In this document: positions 1 through 7,944 of the stretch, in pieces | Layout: every line of letters begins with the position of its first letter | Numbering within the stretch: the stretch's first letter is position 1 | From: Beroe ovata | Lineage: Eukaryota > Ctenophora > Nuda > Beroida > Beroidae | Length of the DNA: 20,698 nucleotides | Assembly (NCBI GenBank): GCA_946803715.1 | Contig: CAMPET010000173.1 | Span: 2,296-22,993, forward strand | Reading direction: 5' to 3' | The notes under the pieces: model-generated | Database searches by the model: none | Seen by the model: only the letters and a program-made list of their open reading frames with translations | What the model was told of the DNA's origin: nothing | Position numbers and translations under genes: made by a program

Positions 1-800
1 CCAAAATTTCACGTCAATCCGATAATCGTTTCCCAAGTTAAGGGCCGTCATAACCCCTTATCCGCCCAAAACACGTCAGTTTGAGTGAGTATTTGAGGAT
101 AGCTCCCAAACGGATCGACCGATTGACTTATAACTTCAACCATAGCTCAAAGACAATTAGAAACTCGGATAACCAAAATTTCACGTCAATCCGATAATCA
201 CTTCCCGAGTTAAGGGCCGTCATAACCCCTTAGCCGCCCAAAACATGTCAGGTCGAGTGAGCATTTAGGGATAGCTCCCAAACGGATTATCCGTTTGACT
301 TGAAACTTCTACCATAGCTCAAGGAATATTAGAAACTTGGACAACCAAAATTTCACGTCAATCCGATGATGGGTTCTCGAGTTAATGGCCGACATAACCC
401 CTTATACGACCAAAACATGTCAGTTTGAGTGAGCATTTGAGGATAGCTCCCAAACGGCTAAACAGATTGACTTGAAACTTCTACCATAGCTCAAGGACAA
501 TAAGAAACTCAGACAACCAAAATTTCACGTCAATCTAATAATCCATTCAAAAGTTAAGGGCCGACATAACCCTTTGTCCCCCTATAACATGTCAGTTTGA
601 GTGAGTATTTGAGGATAGTTCCCAAACAGATAGACCGATTGAATGAAAACTTCTACCATTGCTCAAGGACCAACAAAAACTCGGACAACAAAAACTCGGA
701 CAACTCGGACAACCAAAATTTCACGTCATTCCGATAATCAGTTCAAAAGTTACAGGTCGACATAACCTCTTATCTGCCCAAATCATGTCAGTTTGAGCTT
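1..800. repeat. 172-bp tandem satellite array (right end)
   Basis: Units begin with the same word (CCAAAATTTCACGTCAATCC) at 1, 173, 345, 517 and 713, so the period is 172 bp three times. The fourth unit is 196 bp because a short piece resembling AACTCGGACAAC is repeated several times at about 680-712. The fifth unit is partial and passes into unique sequence near 800, which is also the left edge of the downstream duplication. The array starts at base 1, so it continues to the left outside the window. No reading frame is conserved between units, so this looks like non-coding satellite DNA. Confidence 0.95.
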
Positions 801-875
801 GTTATTGCTCGTAAATGCATATTGGATATTCTGCTTGAAATTCCAGAATACTCTTAGACCAAAGCCTCCACTTAC

Positions 876-1760
876 TGTTCAGGAGAGAATTTGTTATTTT
901 TCAGATCATCTCCTCGACTACGTTTGCTTCTATTCACATCTGTGACATTGATGTTCCTGTCAAAAAAGTGGTGTTACTTGAGAATACATTTACACCACAA
1001 GAACAGATTTGCCACACCAAGTTTCACTCACAAATTCGGATAGGAAACTAATTGAGTTGTGGTGATCTTTCTTTTATGATCTTGAGTAGAAGAAGCCTCT
1101 TTTTCCATAATTGGAAACAAATTTTTAACTTTTGCTTCTTTTTCAGTAGACTTATCTTCTTTAGACCCTGTCTGCTTTTTATCTTCTCTTCTTCTTTTAC
1201 TGTCCTTTGCATCAGATTTAACGCTCTTCTTTTCTGAAGCTGGCTTATCATTCTCTGTTGACTTTCTTGGTTTGGCTCTATCACTGTTCTTCTTTTGAGA
1301 AGGAGATATATCTCTTTTTCTCTTTTCATTTTCACTAATCCTTTTAACTGGTCTTCCTGATGTCTTGGAGCTTTGTTTTGAATTATCTGCAGTTTTAGAT
1401 TTGCCTTTTTTCCTATCAGGGGATGAATCCGAACTTGAATCTGATGATGTGGAATTGTCACTTGAAGATGAGCTTGAAGATGTGGAATGTCTTCTCCTTG
1501 CCATTCTAGCCCTGAGGTGATCATTTTCAATTAAAACAAATTGTTTGTTAAAATAATTTTTAACCTGAGTTATTGCCCAGAGCAATCAAGTAATTTGAAG
1601 AGTGGTATCAAAATGAAGGGCTTTATATTTTGAGCATATACATATGACACATCTACAGAAACATCATCATGAAGTCATCTGTCATATACATTTGGGAGTT
1701 CTTTTACTTCTATCTTCAAACTTTGTGAAGAATTTCACAAAGTTTGACATGTTCTGACAT
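876..1760 (-). pseudogene. Ser/Lys-rich protein gene, copy A, 5' end disrupted
   Basis: This is the left copy of the gene at 3315-4108. The coding part 1032-1545 keeps an open frame, with Ser-rich then Lys/Arg/Ser-rich sequence and about nine residue differences from copy B. The splice donor (GTGAGT on the minus strand, 1026-1031), the acceptor and the second exon (876-956, followed by GTAAGTG) are all kept. The original start, aligned at 1758-1760, is followed after 14 codons by a stop within a 13-bp inverted repeat (1717-1746) that copy B lacks. An extra ~85 bp lies beside it (about 1640-1720), and the region near 1550-1570 has lost the frame. Translation could begin only at a later ATG such as 1585. 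I see a decayed 5' end on an otherwise preserved exon pair; a shortened functional product is not excluded. Any further exons would lie to the left of the window. Confidence 0.7.
1717..1746. repeat. 13-bp inverted repeat private to unit A
   Basis: CAAACTTTGTGAA at 1717-1729 is followed by GAAT and then its exact reverse complement at 1734-1746. The matching place in unit B (about 4077-4105) has only one arm. The second arm therefore looks like a fold-back templated copy made in unit A, and it introduces the stop codon that breaks the reading frame there. Confidence 0.85.
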
Positions 1761-2538
1761 AAACAGGGGTAAAGCTTGGGAAGCTTTGAGAAAATAAGAG
1801 AAATTGGAATACTCTTCGGTTCAAATTCAAATTTTTAGTCTAGTATCAGGTATAATAAAACCAAAATGTGGGAAAAGAATATAATATTACGAATGACAAA
1901 AATACTACAAATGGGTAAAGAATACAATGGGAAAAGAATACAAGAATATAAAAATACAATGGGAAAAGAATACTACATACAGCAAAAAAAGAAAATCAAA
2001 AGTGACAAAAAATCTTAAAAATGTCATATTGCATGTTGCCACTTTTGAAGTCACTGTCAGAAGCATGAATATTTGAGACGCGCATTTTCAATACTGATAT
2101 GCGTTCATGATATGCGTTTATGATATTTTGCCCCAATTAAATGTTAATATTTTCATCCACAGACTTAAACTCCAATTGATTTTTATATATCTCCAGATGT
2201 ACGAGTTCGCGCCGGCACGCCGCGCGTTGATTCGTCAATAAATTTTATTTCAATGTTATTTTTTGTTTTCCCTAATTTCTAATTTCAACTGTGAAGGTAG
2301 AAAATAATAATGTGTCGCAATAAAATTCCTTCCACTTTACAAGGAATTGTGAAACTGAAAGGCAACTAATGAATAATACCCTTATAAACAAGAAATGAAG
2401 TCAAGAAATGATTTATTGGGCATACCAATTTTGTTTGATTCAAGTTGACTCATCATGAAATCTCTGAATTATCTCAAGTATTAGCTCAGTTGACTCATGG
2501 GATTTTGTAATAACTGAGATATACCATAATCAATTTAG
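1761..2538. other. Unit A intergenic region
   Basis: No coding exon is seen. At 1868-1975 a short AT-rich word (AATACAATGGGAAAAG and variants) is repeated irregularly, as in unit B near 4200-4300. A CpG-rich block at about 2200-2230 matches the one at 4513-4550 of unit B. Bases 2334-2342 are the empty site of the transposon-like element that sits in unit B at 4701-4981. A splice acceptor TTTAG at 2534-2538 leads into the exon fragment that follows. Confidence 0.75.
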
Positions 2539-2635
2539 GATGCTACGCAGAGTTATAGCATTGCCCATGTCTGGCAAAATGATTTCTGTCAGACATGCTG
2601 GTGATGCAGAAAGTGTCAGAGGAAAATATGAGAGT
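2539..2635 (+). pseudogene. Glutaredoxin-like gene, first visible coding exon, truncated copy
   Basis: After the acceptor at 2537-2538 the sequence matches 5230-5326 with three differences in 97 bases: two silent, and one changing Asn to Lys. It encodes the first 32 residues (from MLRRVIALPMSG) and then ends at the N at 2636, after which the sequence is unrelated. No downstream exons exist in this copy, so it cannot make the protein. Confidence 0.85.
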
Positions 2636-2636
2636 N

Positions 2637-3136
2637 AATCCCTTTTTCTGGAGAAATTTTGGGGAAAATGGGCTAAAATTCCTCAAAAATAACTCGATTT
2701 TAGGCACTGCAAACGTATGATCAGCAGATTTTGGTTCTTCAACTCCACCTTAGCTACTGATACTACTTCTCGAGTTGGGAGCTATCGAAATGGTTGTTAC
2801 GACTTCTCTACTTCAGAGCCGTTACAGACAGCTAGTAATATCTCCACCTCGATCCCCTACGCTCTTGAGAATCAATGGCCGTACTTGAGACGTGCCAACT
2901 GCCCAAAACTTAACTTTTTGACCATGAACTTCGATGAAAATATCAAGCAGCCATAGTTTACAATCGGAAACTATTCTCATGAGCCAGTATACCAAGTTAG
3001 AAGTCAAAACTTGCTCCTATTCAGTTGAATTTGCGATTCAAAATTTTATCTAGATTATCTAGATAATCTAGATAATGACGAAAAAATTATCTATTTGTCT
3101 AGATAAAAGATTTTGAGTAGATAATGGAAACCCTAT
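2637..3136. other. Spacer between duplication units
   Basis: This sequence is unique within the window and has no convincing gene. An 80-codon plus-strand frame (2717-2956) has no splice support and reads as low-quality composition. Near the right end, TCTAGATAA-type words repeat at 3046-3080. TTTTATCTAGA at 3046-3056 is inverted at 3098-3108, which would form an AT-rich hairpin. Confidence 0.6.
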
Positions 3137-3314
3137 AAGAAACTCAGACAACCAAAATTTCACCTCAATCCAATAATCCATTCAAAAGTTACAGGTCGAC
3201 ATAACCCCTTATCTGCCCAAATCATGTCAGTTTGAGCTTGTTATTGCTCGTTAATGCATATTGGATATTCTGCTTGAAATTCCAGGATGCTCTTAGACCA
3301 AAGCCTTCACTTAC

Positions 3315-4108
3315 TGTTCAGGAGAGAATTTGTTATTTTTCAGATCATCTCCTCGACTACGTTTGCTCCTATTCACATCTGTGACATTGATGTTCCTGTG
3401 AAAAAAGTGGTGTTACTTGAGAATACATTTACACCACAAGAACAGATTTCCCATACCAAGTTTCACTCACAAATTCGGATAGGAAACTAATTGAGTTTCG
3501 GTGATCTTTCTTTTATGATCTTGAGTTGCAGAAGCCTCTTTTCCCATAATTGGAAACAAATTTTTAACTTTAGTTTCTTTTTCAGTAGACTTATCTTCTT
3601 TAGACCCTGTCTGCTTTCTATCTTCTCTTCTTCTTTTACTGTCCTTTGCATCAGATTTAACGTTCTTCTTTTCTGAAGCTGGCTTATCATTTTCTGTTGA
3701 CTTTCTTGGTTTGGCTCTATCATTGTTCTTCTTTTGAGAAGGAGATATCTCTCTTTTTCTCTTTTCATTTTCACTAATCCTTTTAACTGGTCTTCCTGAT
3801 GTCTTGGAGCTTTGTTTTGAATTATCTACAGTTTTAGATTTGCCTTTTTTCCTATCAGGGGATGAATCTGAACTTGAATCTGATGATGTGGAATTGTCAC
3901 TTGAAGATGAGCTTGAAGATGTGGAATGTCTTCGCCTTGCCATTCTAGCCCTGAGGTGATCATTTTCAATTAAAACAAATTGTTCAGTTATACAATTTTT
4001 CTCAGATTTATTGCACAGAGCAATCAAGTAATTTGAAGAGTTGTAGCAAAATGAAGGCTTTACATTTTGAGCATATACGACTTTGTGAAGAATTTCTTGT
4101 TCAGCCAT
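3315..4108 (-). CDS. Ser/Lys-rich nuclear-type protein, exons 1-2 (3' end not found)
   Basis: I do not recognise the family. Exon 1 (4108 down to 3471) starts with MAEQEILHKVVYAQN and encodes 212 residues: about 50 ordinary residues, then RARMARRRH, a run of Ser/Asp (about residues 63-82), then a strongly basic Lys/Ser/Arg stretch and a hydrophobic patch (NLFPIM). The frame appears to end a few codons later, but a strong donor (GTGAGT, minus strand) sits just before that stop. An acceptor (TTTTTTCACAG) 75 bases on opens exon 2 (3395-3315) with matching phase; it adds NINVTDVNRSKRSRGDD and ends at GTAAGTG. Later exons are not in unit B; they may lie left of unit A, outside the window. Composition suggests an RS-like or chromatin/RNA-associated nuclear protein, which is inference only. 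The gene is divergent to the glutaredoxin-like gene, with about 1.1 kb between. Confidence 0.65.
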
Positions 4109-4700
4109 AAACAGGGGTAAAGCTTTAAGAAAATAAGAGAAATGGGAATACTCTTCGGTTCAAATTCAATAACTTAAATGGTTTTTTTGCCTAGTATCAG
4201 GTATAATGAAATCCAAAATGTAAAAAAGAACACTACAAATGACGAAAAAATGATACAAATGGGGAAAGAATACAAAAATACAATGGGAAAGGAATATTAC
4301 AAATAACAAAAAAATACCAAAATGACGCAAAATCCTGAAAATGTCATATCAAATGTTGCCACTTTTGCAATATGAATATTTGAGACGCGCATTTTCAATA
4401 CTGCAGATTTGCGTTCATCGGCTATTATTAAATTTTGTCTCAATCAAATTTTAATACTTTGATTTACAAATGCAAATTAATACTTTGATTCATTTTCATA
4501 TATCTCGAAATGTACGAGTTCGCGCCGCGCTGGCACGCCGCGCGCTGACATATTGACATTACTCGTCAATAAATTTTATATCAATGTTATTTTTTGTTTT
4601 CTTTAGTTTCTATTTTCTAACTCAAACTGTGAAGCTAGTAAATAATAATTTGCTGCTTTAATTGAAATTGTACTAAAATTCCTTCTACTATAATTCGGAA
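4109..4700. other. Divergent 5' region, proximal part
   Basis: Non-coding, between the minus-strand Ser/Lys-rich gene and the plus-strand glutaredoxin-like gene. It holds AT-rich simple sequence (4200-4300) and the CpG-rich block listed separately. It aligns to unit A with substitutions and several small indels, clearly more diverged than the coding part of the duplication. Confidence 0.6.
4513..4580. promoter_or_regulatory. Conserved CpG-rich block, candidate bidirectional promoter core
   Basis: A short GC-rich island (GAGTTCGCGCCGCGC and following) in AT-rich surroundings, kept in both duplication units (about 2200-2250 in unit A) next to a well-conserved AT-rich stretch. It lies between two divergent gene starts, about 400 bp from the Ser/Lys-rich start codon. 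Position and conservation are visible; the promoter role is inference, and no TATA box or initiator is clear. Confidence 0.35.
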
Positions 4701-4981
4701 TTGTAGGATTTTACCCTACCGTCGAAGCGCACAATTTTCGCATTCCGCACTTGCCAGGGATATAATCCTGCCAGCAAGGCAGGGATCAGGGATGGAGGAA
4801 GCGGGTGGGCCAGTAGGGCATTGGCCCTAGTGCGTTTCAGAGTGGTACAGCCAGAATATACTTTGGCCCTACTGCTATTCAGACCTAAGTTCATAATTTC
4901 AATGTTTGACGTATGTTCTACGACATTAGTTGCTTAATTTGGTCCAGATAGGATGAGCAAGGGTAGGGTGAAATCCTACAA
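4701..4981. mobile_element. MITE-like element, TTGTAGG family, long form
   Basis: Begins TTGTAGGATTTTACCCTACC and ends with its near-exact inverse GGGTAGGGTGAAATCCTACAA. The flanking 9-mers (4692-4700 and 4982-4990) agree at six of nine positions, consistent with a decayed 9-bp target-site duplication. Unit A has a single related 9-mer (2334-2342) and no element. Compared with the 90-bp relative at 11186-11275, it carries about 190 extra internal bases. No coding capacity, so it is non-autonomous. Confidence 0.8.
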
Positions 4982-5023
4982 ACTTAGCAAGAAATGGTGA
5001 AATGCAACTAATGAATAATACCC

Positions 5024-5063
<40 letters not shown>

Positions 5064-5097
5064 ACACACACACNCACACACACACACACACACACAT
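5024..5097. repeat. AC dinucleotide microsatellite
   Basis: A run of alternating A and C interrupted once by CTGAC, with an N at 5074. It is absent from the matching place in unit A. The N and the length make the exact copy number unreliable. Confidence 0.95.
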
Positions 5098-5230
5098 CTA
5101 GAAATGATTTATTGGGCATACCGTACCAATTTTGTTTTATTCAAGTTGACTTAATGAAATCTCTTAATTATCTCAAGTGTTAGCTCAGTTGACTGAGTTG
5201 AATCATGAGATAAACCATGATCAATTTAGG

Positions 5231-6277
5231 ATGCTGCGCAGAGTTATAGCATTGCCCATGTCTGGCAATATGATTTCTGTCAGACATGCAGGTGATGCAG
5301 AAAGTGTCAGAGGAAAATATGAGAGTGAACTCATTTCAACGGAACTGGCATGGAAAAAGAGGAAGAAGATCAATGAGCTTATCAAGGCTGAGAGGAAATA
5401 TGTTGCTTCTCTGCCTGGTAATAGTTATTGTGTTTAGCTGATTATATTTCTCGCCTACATGAATTACAGGATTGCTGCAATCTTACTAGATGTGTCACTG
5501 ATCACTATGGTGACTTACAATACAGGATATTGAAGGTCTTTTATCATCATTGAATTTGTAGTCAATATGAAAGAGGCCAATAGAAGGAGGATACCATCCT
5601 GCCTTTTGATGTGAAAGGATGTGATAACTGATAATTGCAGGCATTAGAAGTGATGAATACAAACCATCCCTGGAGCCAGGAACAGTTAATCTAAGATCAG
5701 TGTGCCCTCCTTACTACAGCCCTCTTCTGAAAGGCCAGGTACTCTATTTCCAATAGTTTTAACACATGACTTGCATTACTTGCCTAATCTTCCACCTCAC
5801 GTCATCATACATTTTCAGACAGAAGAACAGACTGCTGCTGCATGGAAGAAAATGAATGACTGGCAGGAGCGACTGAGTGATGCCAAAGGAACCGACAGAA
5901 AGGACCTTGTCCAGGAATACATGAACGACTTCAAACTTGTCTACGTGTTCCATGGTGACCCTCTCACTGACGTCAGGACATGGAACTCTGCTCACTCTAC
6001 CAAGGTGATGCACCTGCATGGGATAGCACGGGGTATTGAGGGTTACGCAGTTCTCAACATTGCTGATGACGAGGAGTTGGAGGAAGCTGTGATAGAGCTG
6101 TCCGAGAACACGTGGATGCCCCAAGTGTGGGCAGGAGGGAAGTTTGTGGCATGCTGGAGAAAGTGGTGTGATTTGCACAGCTCCGGTGAGATTGTTCAGC
6201 TTTTGGAGAGTGTGGGACTGGCAAGTAAGATGAAGGGTTGTTATTATGATGGTAAAACACCAATAGTTCTACACTAA
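5231..6277 (+). CDS. Glutaredoxin-like protein lacking the CGFS active site, 3 exons
   Basis: Exons 5231-5417, 5641-5738 and 5819-6277 join with matching phases (1, then 0) to give 247 residues. All introns are GT-AG, and an acceptor at 5228-5229 implies an upstream 5' exon, probably untranslated. The N-terminus (MLRRVIALPMSGN, basic, no acidic residue until position 22) resembles a mitochondrial targeting signal. Residues about 134-230 follow the order of monothiol glutaredoxin 5: strand LVYVFHGDP, helix, strand YAVLNI, acidic DDEEL, cis-proline segment MPQVW (195-199), GKFV, and LHSSGEIVQLLESVGL. Where glutaredoxins have CGFS, positions 148-151 read RTWN. The GGCD glutathione-binding turn is replaced by ACWR (206-209). 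Iron-sulfur or redox activity is therefore unlikely and a structural role fits better. Residues 1-130 have no recognised domain. The fold assignment rests on eye alignment only. Confidence 0.72.
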
Positions 6278-6795
6278 ACCAAACAGTGAGACTTAACGTT
6301 TCTCTGGTATGATAATTGAGACTGTAAACTGTAAGTTTATTTACTACGTTATTCATAGTGTTGCGAGTATTGGTGTCGAATGACAGTGTAATGCCGCTGG
6401 TTTGTACATATAGCCATTATCATGTTTACAATCCCATTGTTAAAGTGAGTCATTATCATGCGTTTACTGGTCATCATTCAGTGTGATTTAGTCGCTATTT
6501 GTGCGTGTACTCTCTAACCATCTGGTCGATTCATGTGTTATAAACTTGCAACATTATTTGATATCGAGTCACCATCTTAGAAGTAAGATACAATACACAT
6601 CCTGCAGCTGTGTTTTTGGAATTATCCACGCAGCTTACTATGGCAGTCGTATGCATCCTTTAGAACAATCATTCATTCAAAATTCAATTCTTTGCTTCGT
6701 CCCTGTTCAGTACTCTATCATGATTGTATTGAAATAACCAGCGATCATTTCAATAGTTGTGACGTCATCAAGCGGATGAAGTATCTGTATAGCAG
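6278..6795 (+). other. Glutaredoxin-like 3' UTR and gap before the membrane-protein exon
   Basis: No complete exon is certain and no AATAAA is seen. A short frame from ATG 6458 (MRLLVIIQCDLVAI) followed by a possible donor GTGCGT at 6501 has the phase needed to join the exon at 6796 and could be a signal-peptide exon. An Asp in its middle makes that doubtful. Confidence 0.35.
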
Positions 6796-7944
6796 ATGTC
6801 ATGTATTACTGCGTGGATAGTTTGAAAACTATACAATGTACAACTGAGTGCTGTAAGACCCGATTATGGAATGGAACTACTGCCTACGAATGCTGTAGAG
6901 GCTCTCACTATTCTGCGTTAGGCAGTCCGTTTTTCTGGATAGGCATATTTACAGGTTAGTGTTCAACTTAGTGTTGTTATGANCAATTTTTTCAATTTTT
7001 TCAATTCTGAAACACGATTTTTCCAAAATTGAAGTTGAAAACATTGAACTTCCTACCCCCCATACTCGATAGCAGTGGAGACATTCCACATGGCAAAAGG
7101 ATAGGACGCGTTGAATATCCAGTTCTTCTCGAAGTACGCTACGTACTTCGAGATGGCAGCCGTTGGACGCAGACTGAGAAGGGCAGATTTCAGCTCTGTC
7201 CAGCCAGCTCTGTCCAGAAACGGGGAGGATAGGCAGACCATATACCAAGCAGAGAAGCGGAGGGGCTGATCAGTGAGGAAGTCGGGAATGATTCTGAACT
7301 GTCTCAGCTGGAGCTGTTTGAAATGGAAAAGGCAGCCCTGAATTTCTGCTTATCAATCGTCATCTTCGATCGATACCTTAGTTAGAAGGCTCTGACTTAT
7401 ACAGCGGCAATATTGCAGTATTACTCGTATCATAACTGGCCTGATGAGACTGCCTCAGTCAGTTTACTCTATTAATCGGCAAGAGTACCCCATCCTGAAT
7501 CATGTAATGCGACGCGGAATTCGATACGTAGGTCCAGTCCCCTTAATAGTAATAGTATGCCAATAGTCTGTTTTGGTAGTGGGCATAGAGGACTGTGGGT
7601 AGCCAGTACCGTAGGAGCCATGTAGGCCCACAGTCCTCATTGACCACTAAATTCCTAGTGGGCAAGGAGGACTGTGGGCATCTGGGACTGTGGTCATGAG
7701 CGACTGTGGGCATGGGGTACGGTTACCGTAATAGATATCCAAGTTATAATTAATGATCATTTCAGTTGCCCTGGTTTGTGTTTCTATTTTTGCCATTTTG
7801 AAGAGAAGAAGGAATCTGGAATCACCATCTGAAGGTATTCCAATGATTGTGAGAGAGACCCAGAGTACTAAGAATAGCTCTGAGCTCTATCAGAATATTG
7901 ACGATGGGTTCCATATCTATTCTAATATGGAAGTTCGACAATAA
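6796..7944 (+). CDS. Small single-pass membrane protein with Cys-rich ectodomain (5' end uncertain)
   Basis: Two exons, 6796-6954 (donor GTTAGT) and 7766-7944 (acceptor TTTCAG), join in phase (G + TT = Val) to form a continuous hydrophobic helix: SPFFWIGIFTG from the first and VALVCVSIFAIL from the second, followed by the stop-transfer KRRR. Before the helix are YYC, QC, ECCK and YECCRG, six cysteines including two CC pairs. After it is a tail of about 47 residues with ELYQNI and HIYSNM, two tyrosine motifs of the kind bound by SH2 or sorting adaptors, ending EVRQ. The layout (Cys-rich ectodomain with CC pairs, one helix, short tyrosine-bearing tail) recalls Shisa and VOPP1/WBP1-like proteins; I cannot assign it firmly. 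The start is unresolved: ATG 6801, or an upstream signal-peptide exon. Confidence 0.6.
7127..7153. repeat. Perfect 12-bp inverted repeat in intron
   Basis: TCTCGAAGTACG and its exact complement CGTACTTCGAGA flank the trinucleotide CTA. It lies in the intron of the membrane-protein gene and would form a stable hairpin. No known element is recognised. Confidence 0.85.
7577..7715. repeat. GGACTGTGGGCAT repeat cluster with one inverted copy
   Basis: TAGTGGGCATAGAGGACTG (from 7577) is imperfectly inverted at 7623-7649 and repeated in direct orientation from about 7655, followed by two shorter copies of GACTGTGG(GC/TC)AT. The cluster sits in the membrane-protein intron, about 50 bases before its acceptor. 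It resembles a degraded fold-back element. Confidence 0.7.

Larger units (their letters stand above)
713..2635. repeat. Segmental duplication, unit A (left, decayed copy)
   Basis: This segment is repeated in the same orientation at 3137-5326. From about 781 to 1540 the offset to the second copy is constant at 2439 bases, with no indel and only scattered substitutions. Beyond that the two copies drift and carry several insertions, and the offset is 2691 at the right end. The unit holds two exons of the minus-strand Ser/Lys-rich gene, the CpG-rich 5' region and the first 96 coding bases of the glutaredoxin-like gene. It stops at an N (2636) inside that exon, so the right edge may be either a real breakpoint or an assembly join. 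Confidence 0.93.
3137..5326. repeat. Segmental duplication, unit B (right, intact copy)
   Basis: Direct copy of 713-2635. Its left edge is one partial 172-bp satellite unit. The first ~55 bases resemble the array copy beginning at 517 and the remainder resembles the copy beginning at 713, as if one repeat had been lost by exchange between neighbours. Relative to unit A it carries a 281-bp element (4701-4981) and an AC microsatellite. It joins the complete glutaredoxin-like gene on the right without a break. Confidence 0.92.

Noticed and set aside
1-800. CRISPR-like regular repeat array
   Set aside because: The 172-bp units are homologous throughout, with no repeat/spacer alternation, and the context is eukaryotic. 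It is satellite DNA.
2717-2956. 79-codon plus-strand frame in the spacer between units
   Set aside because: No splice context, no recognisable sequence, and a similar-length frame is open on the other strand.
3287-3490. Plus-strand frame of 67 codons (and its twin near 882-1050)
   Set aside because: It overlaps exon 2 and the end of exon 1 of the minus-strand Ser/Lys-rich gene, whose splice signals and phase fit much better. The plus frame is its antisense shadow.
876-4108. Ser/Lys-rich copies as processed retrogenes
   Set aside because: Both copies keep the intron between exons 1 and 2 with working donor and acceptor, and they lie in a larger genomic duplication including intergenic DNA.
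3471-4108. Assignment of the Ser/Lys-rich protein to RNPS1, ZCCHC10 or other RS-domain families
   Set aside because: Resemblance is only in composition. No RRM, zinc knuckle or other domain is visible, so naming it would be guesswork.
7029-7248. Open frames on both strands around the 12-bp palindrome
   Set aside because: They lie inside the intron of the membrane-protein gene and have no family resemblance; length is within chance.
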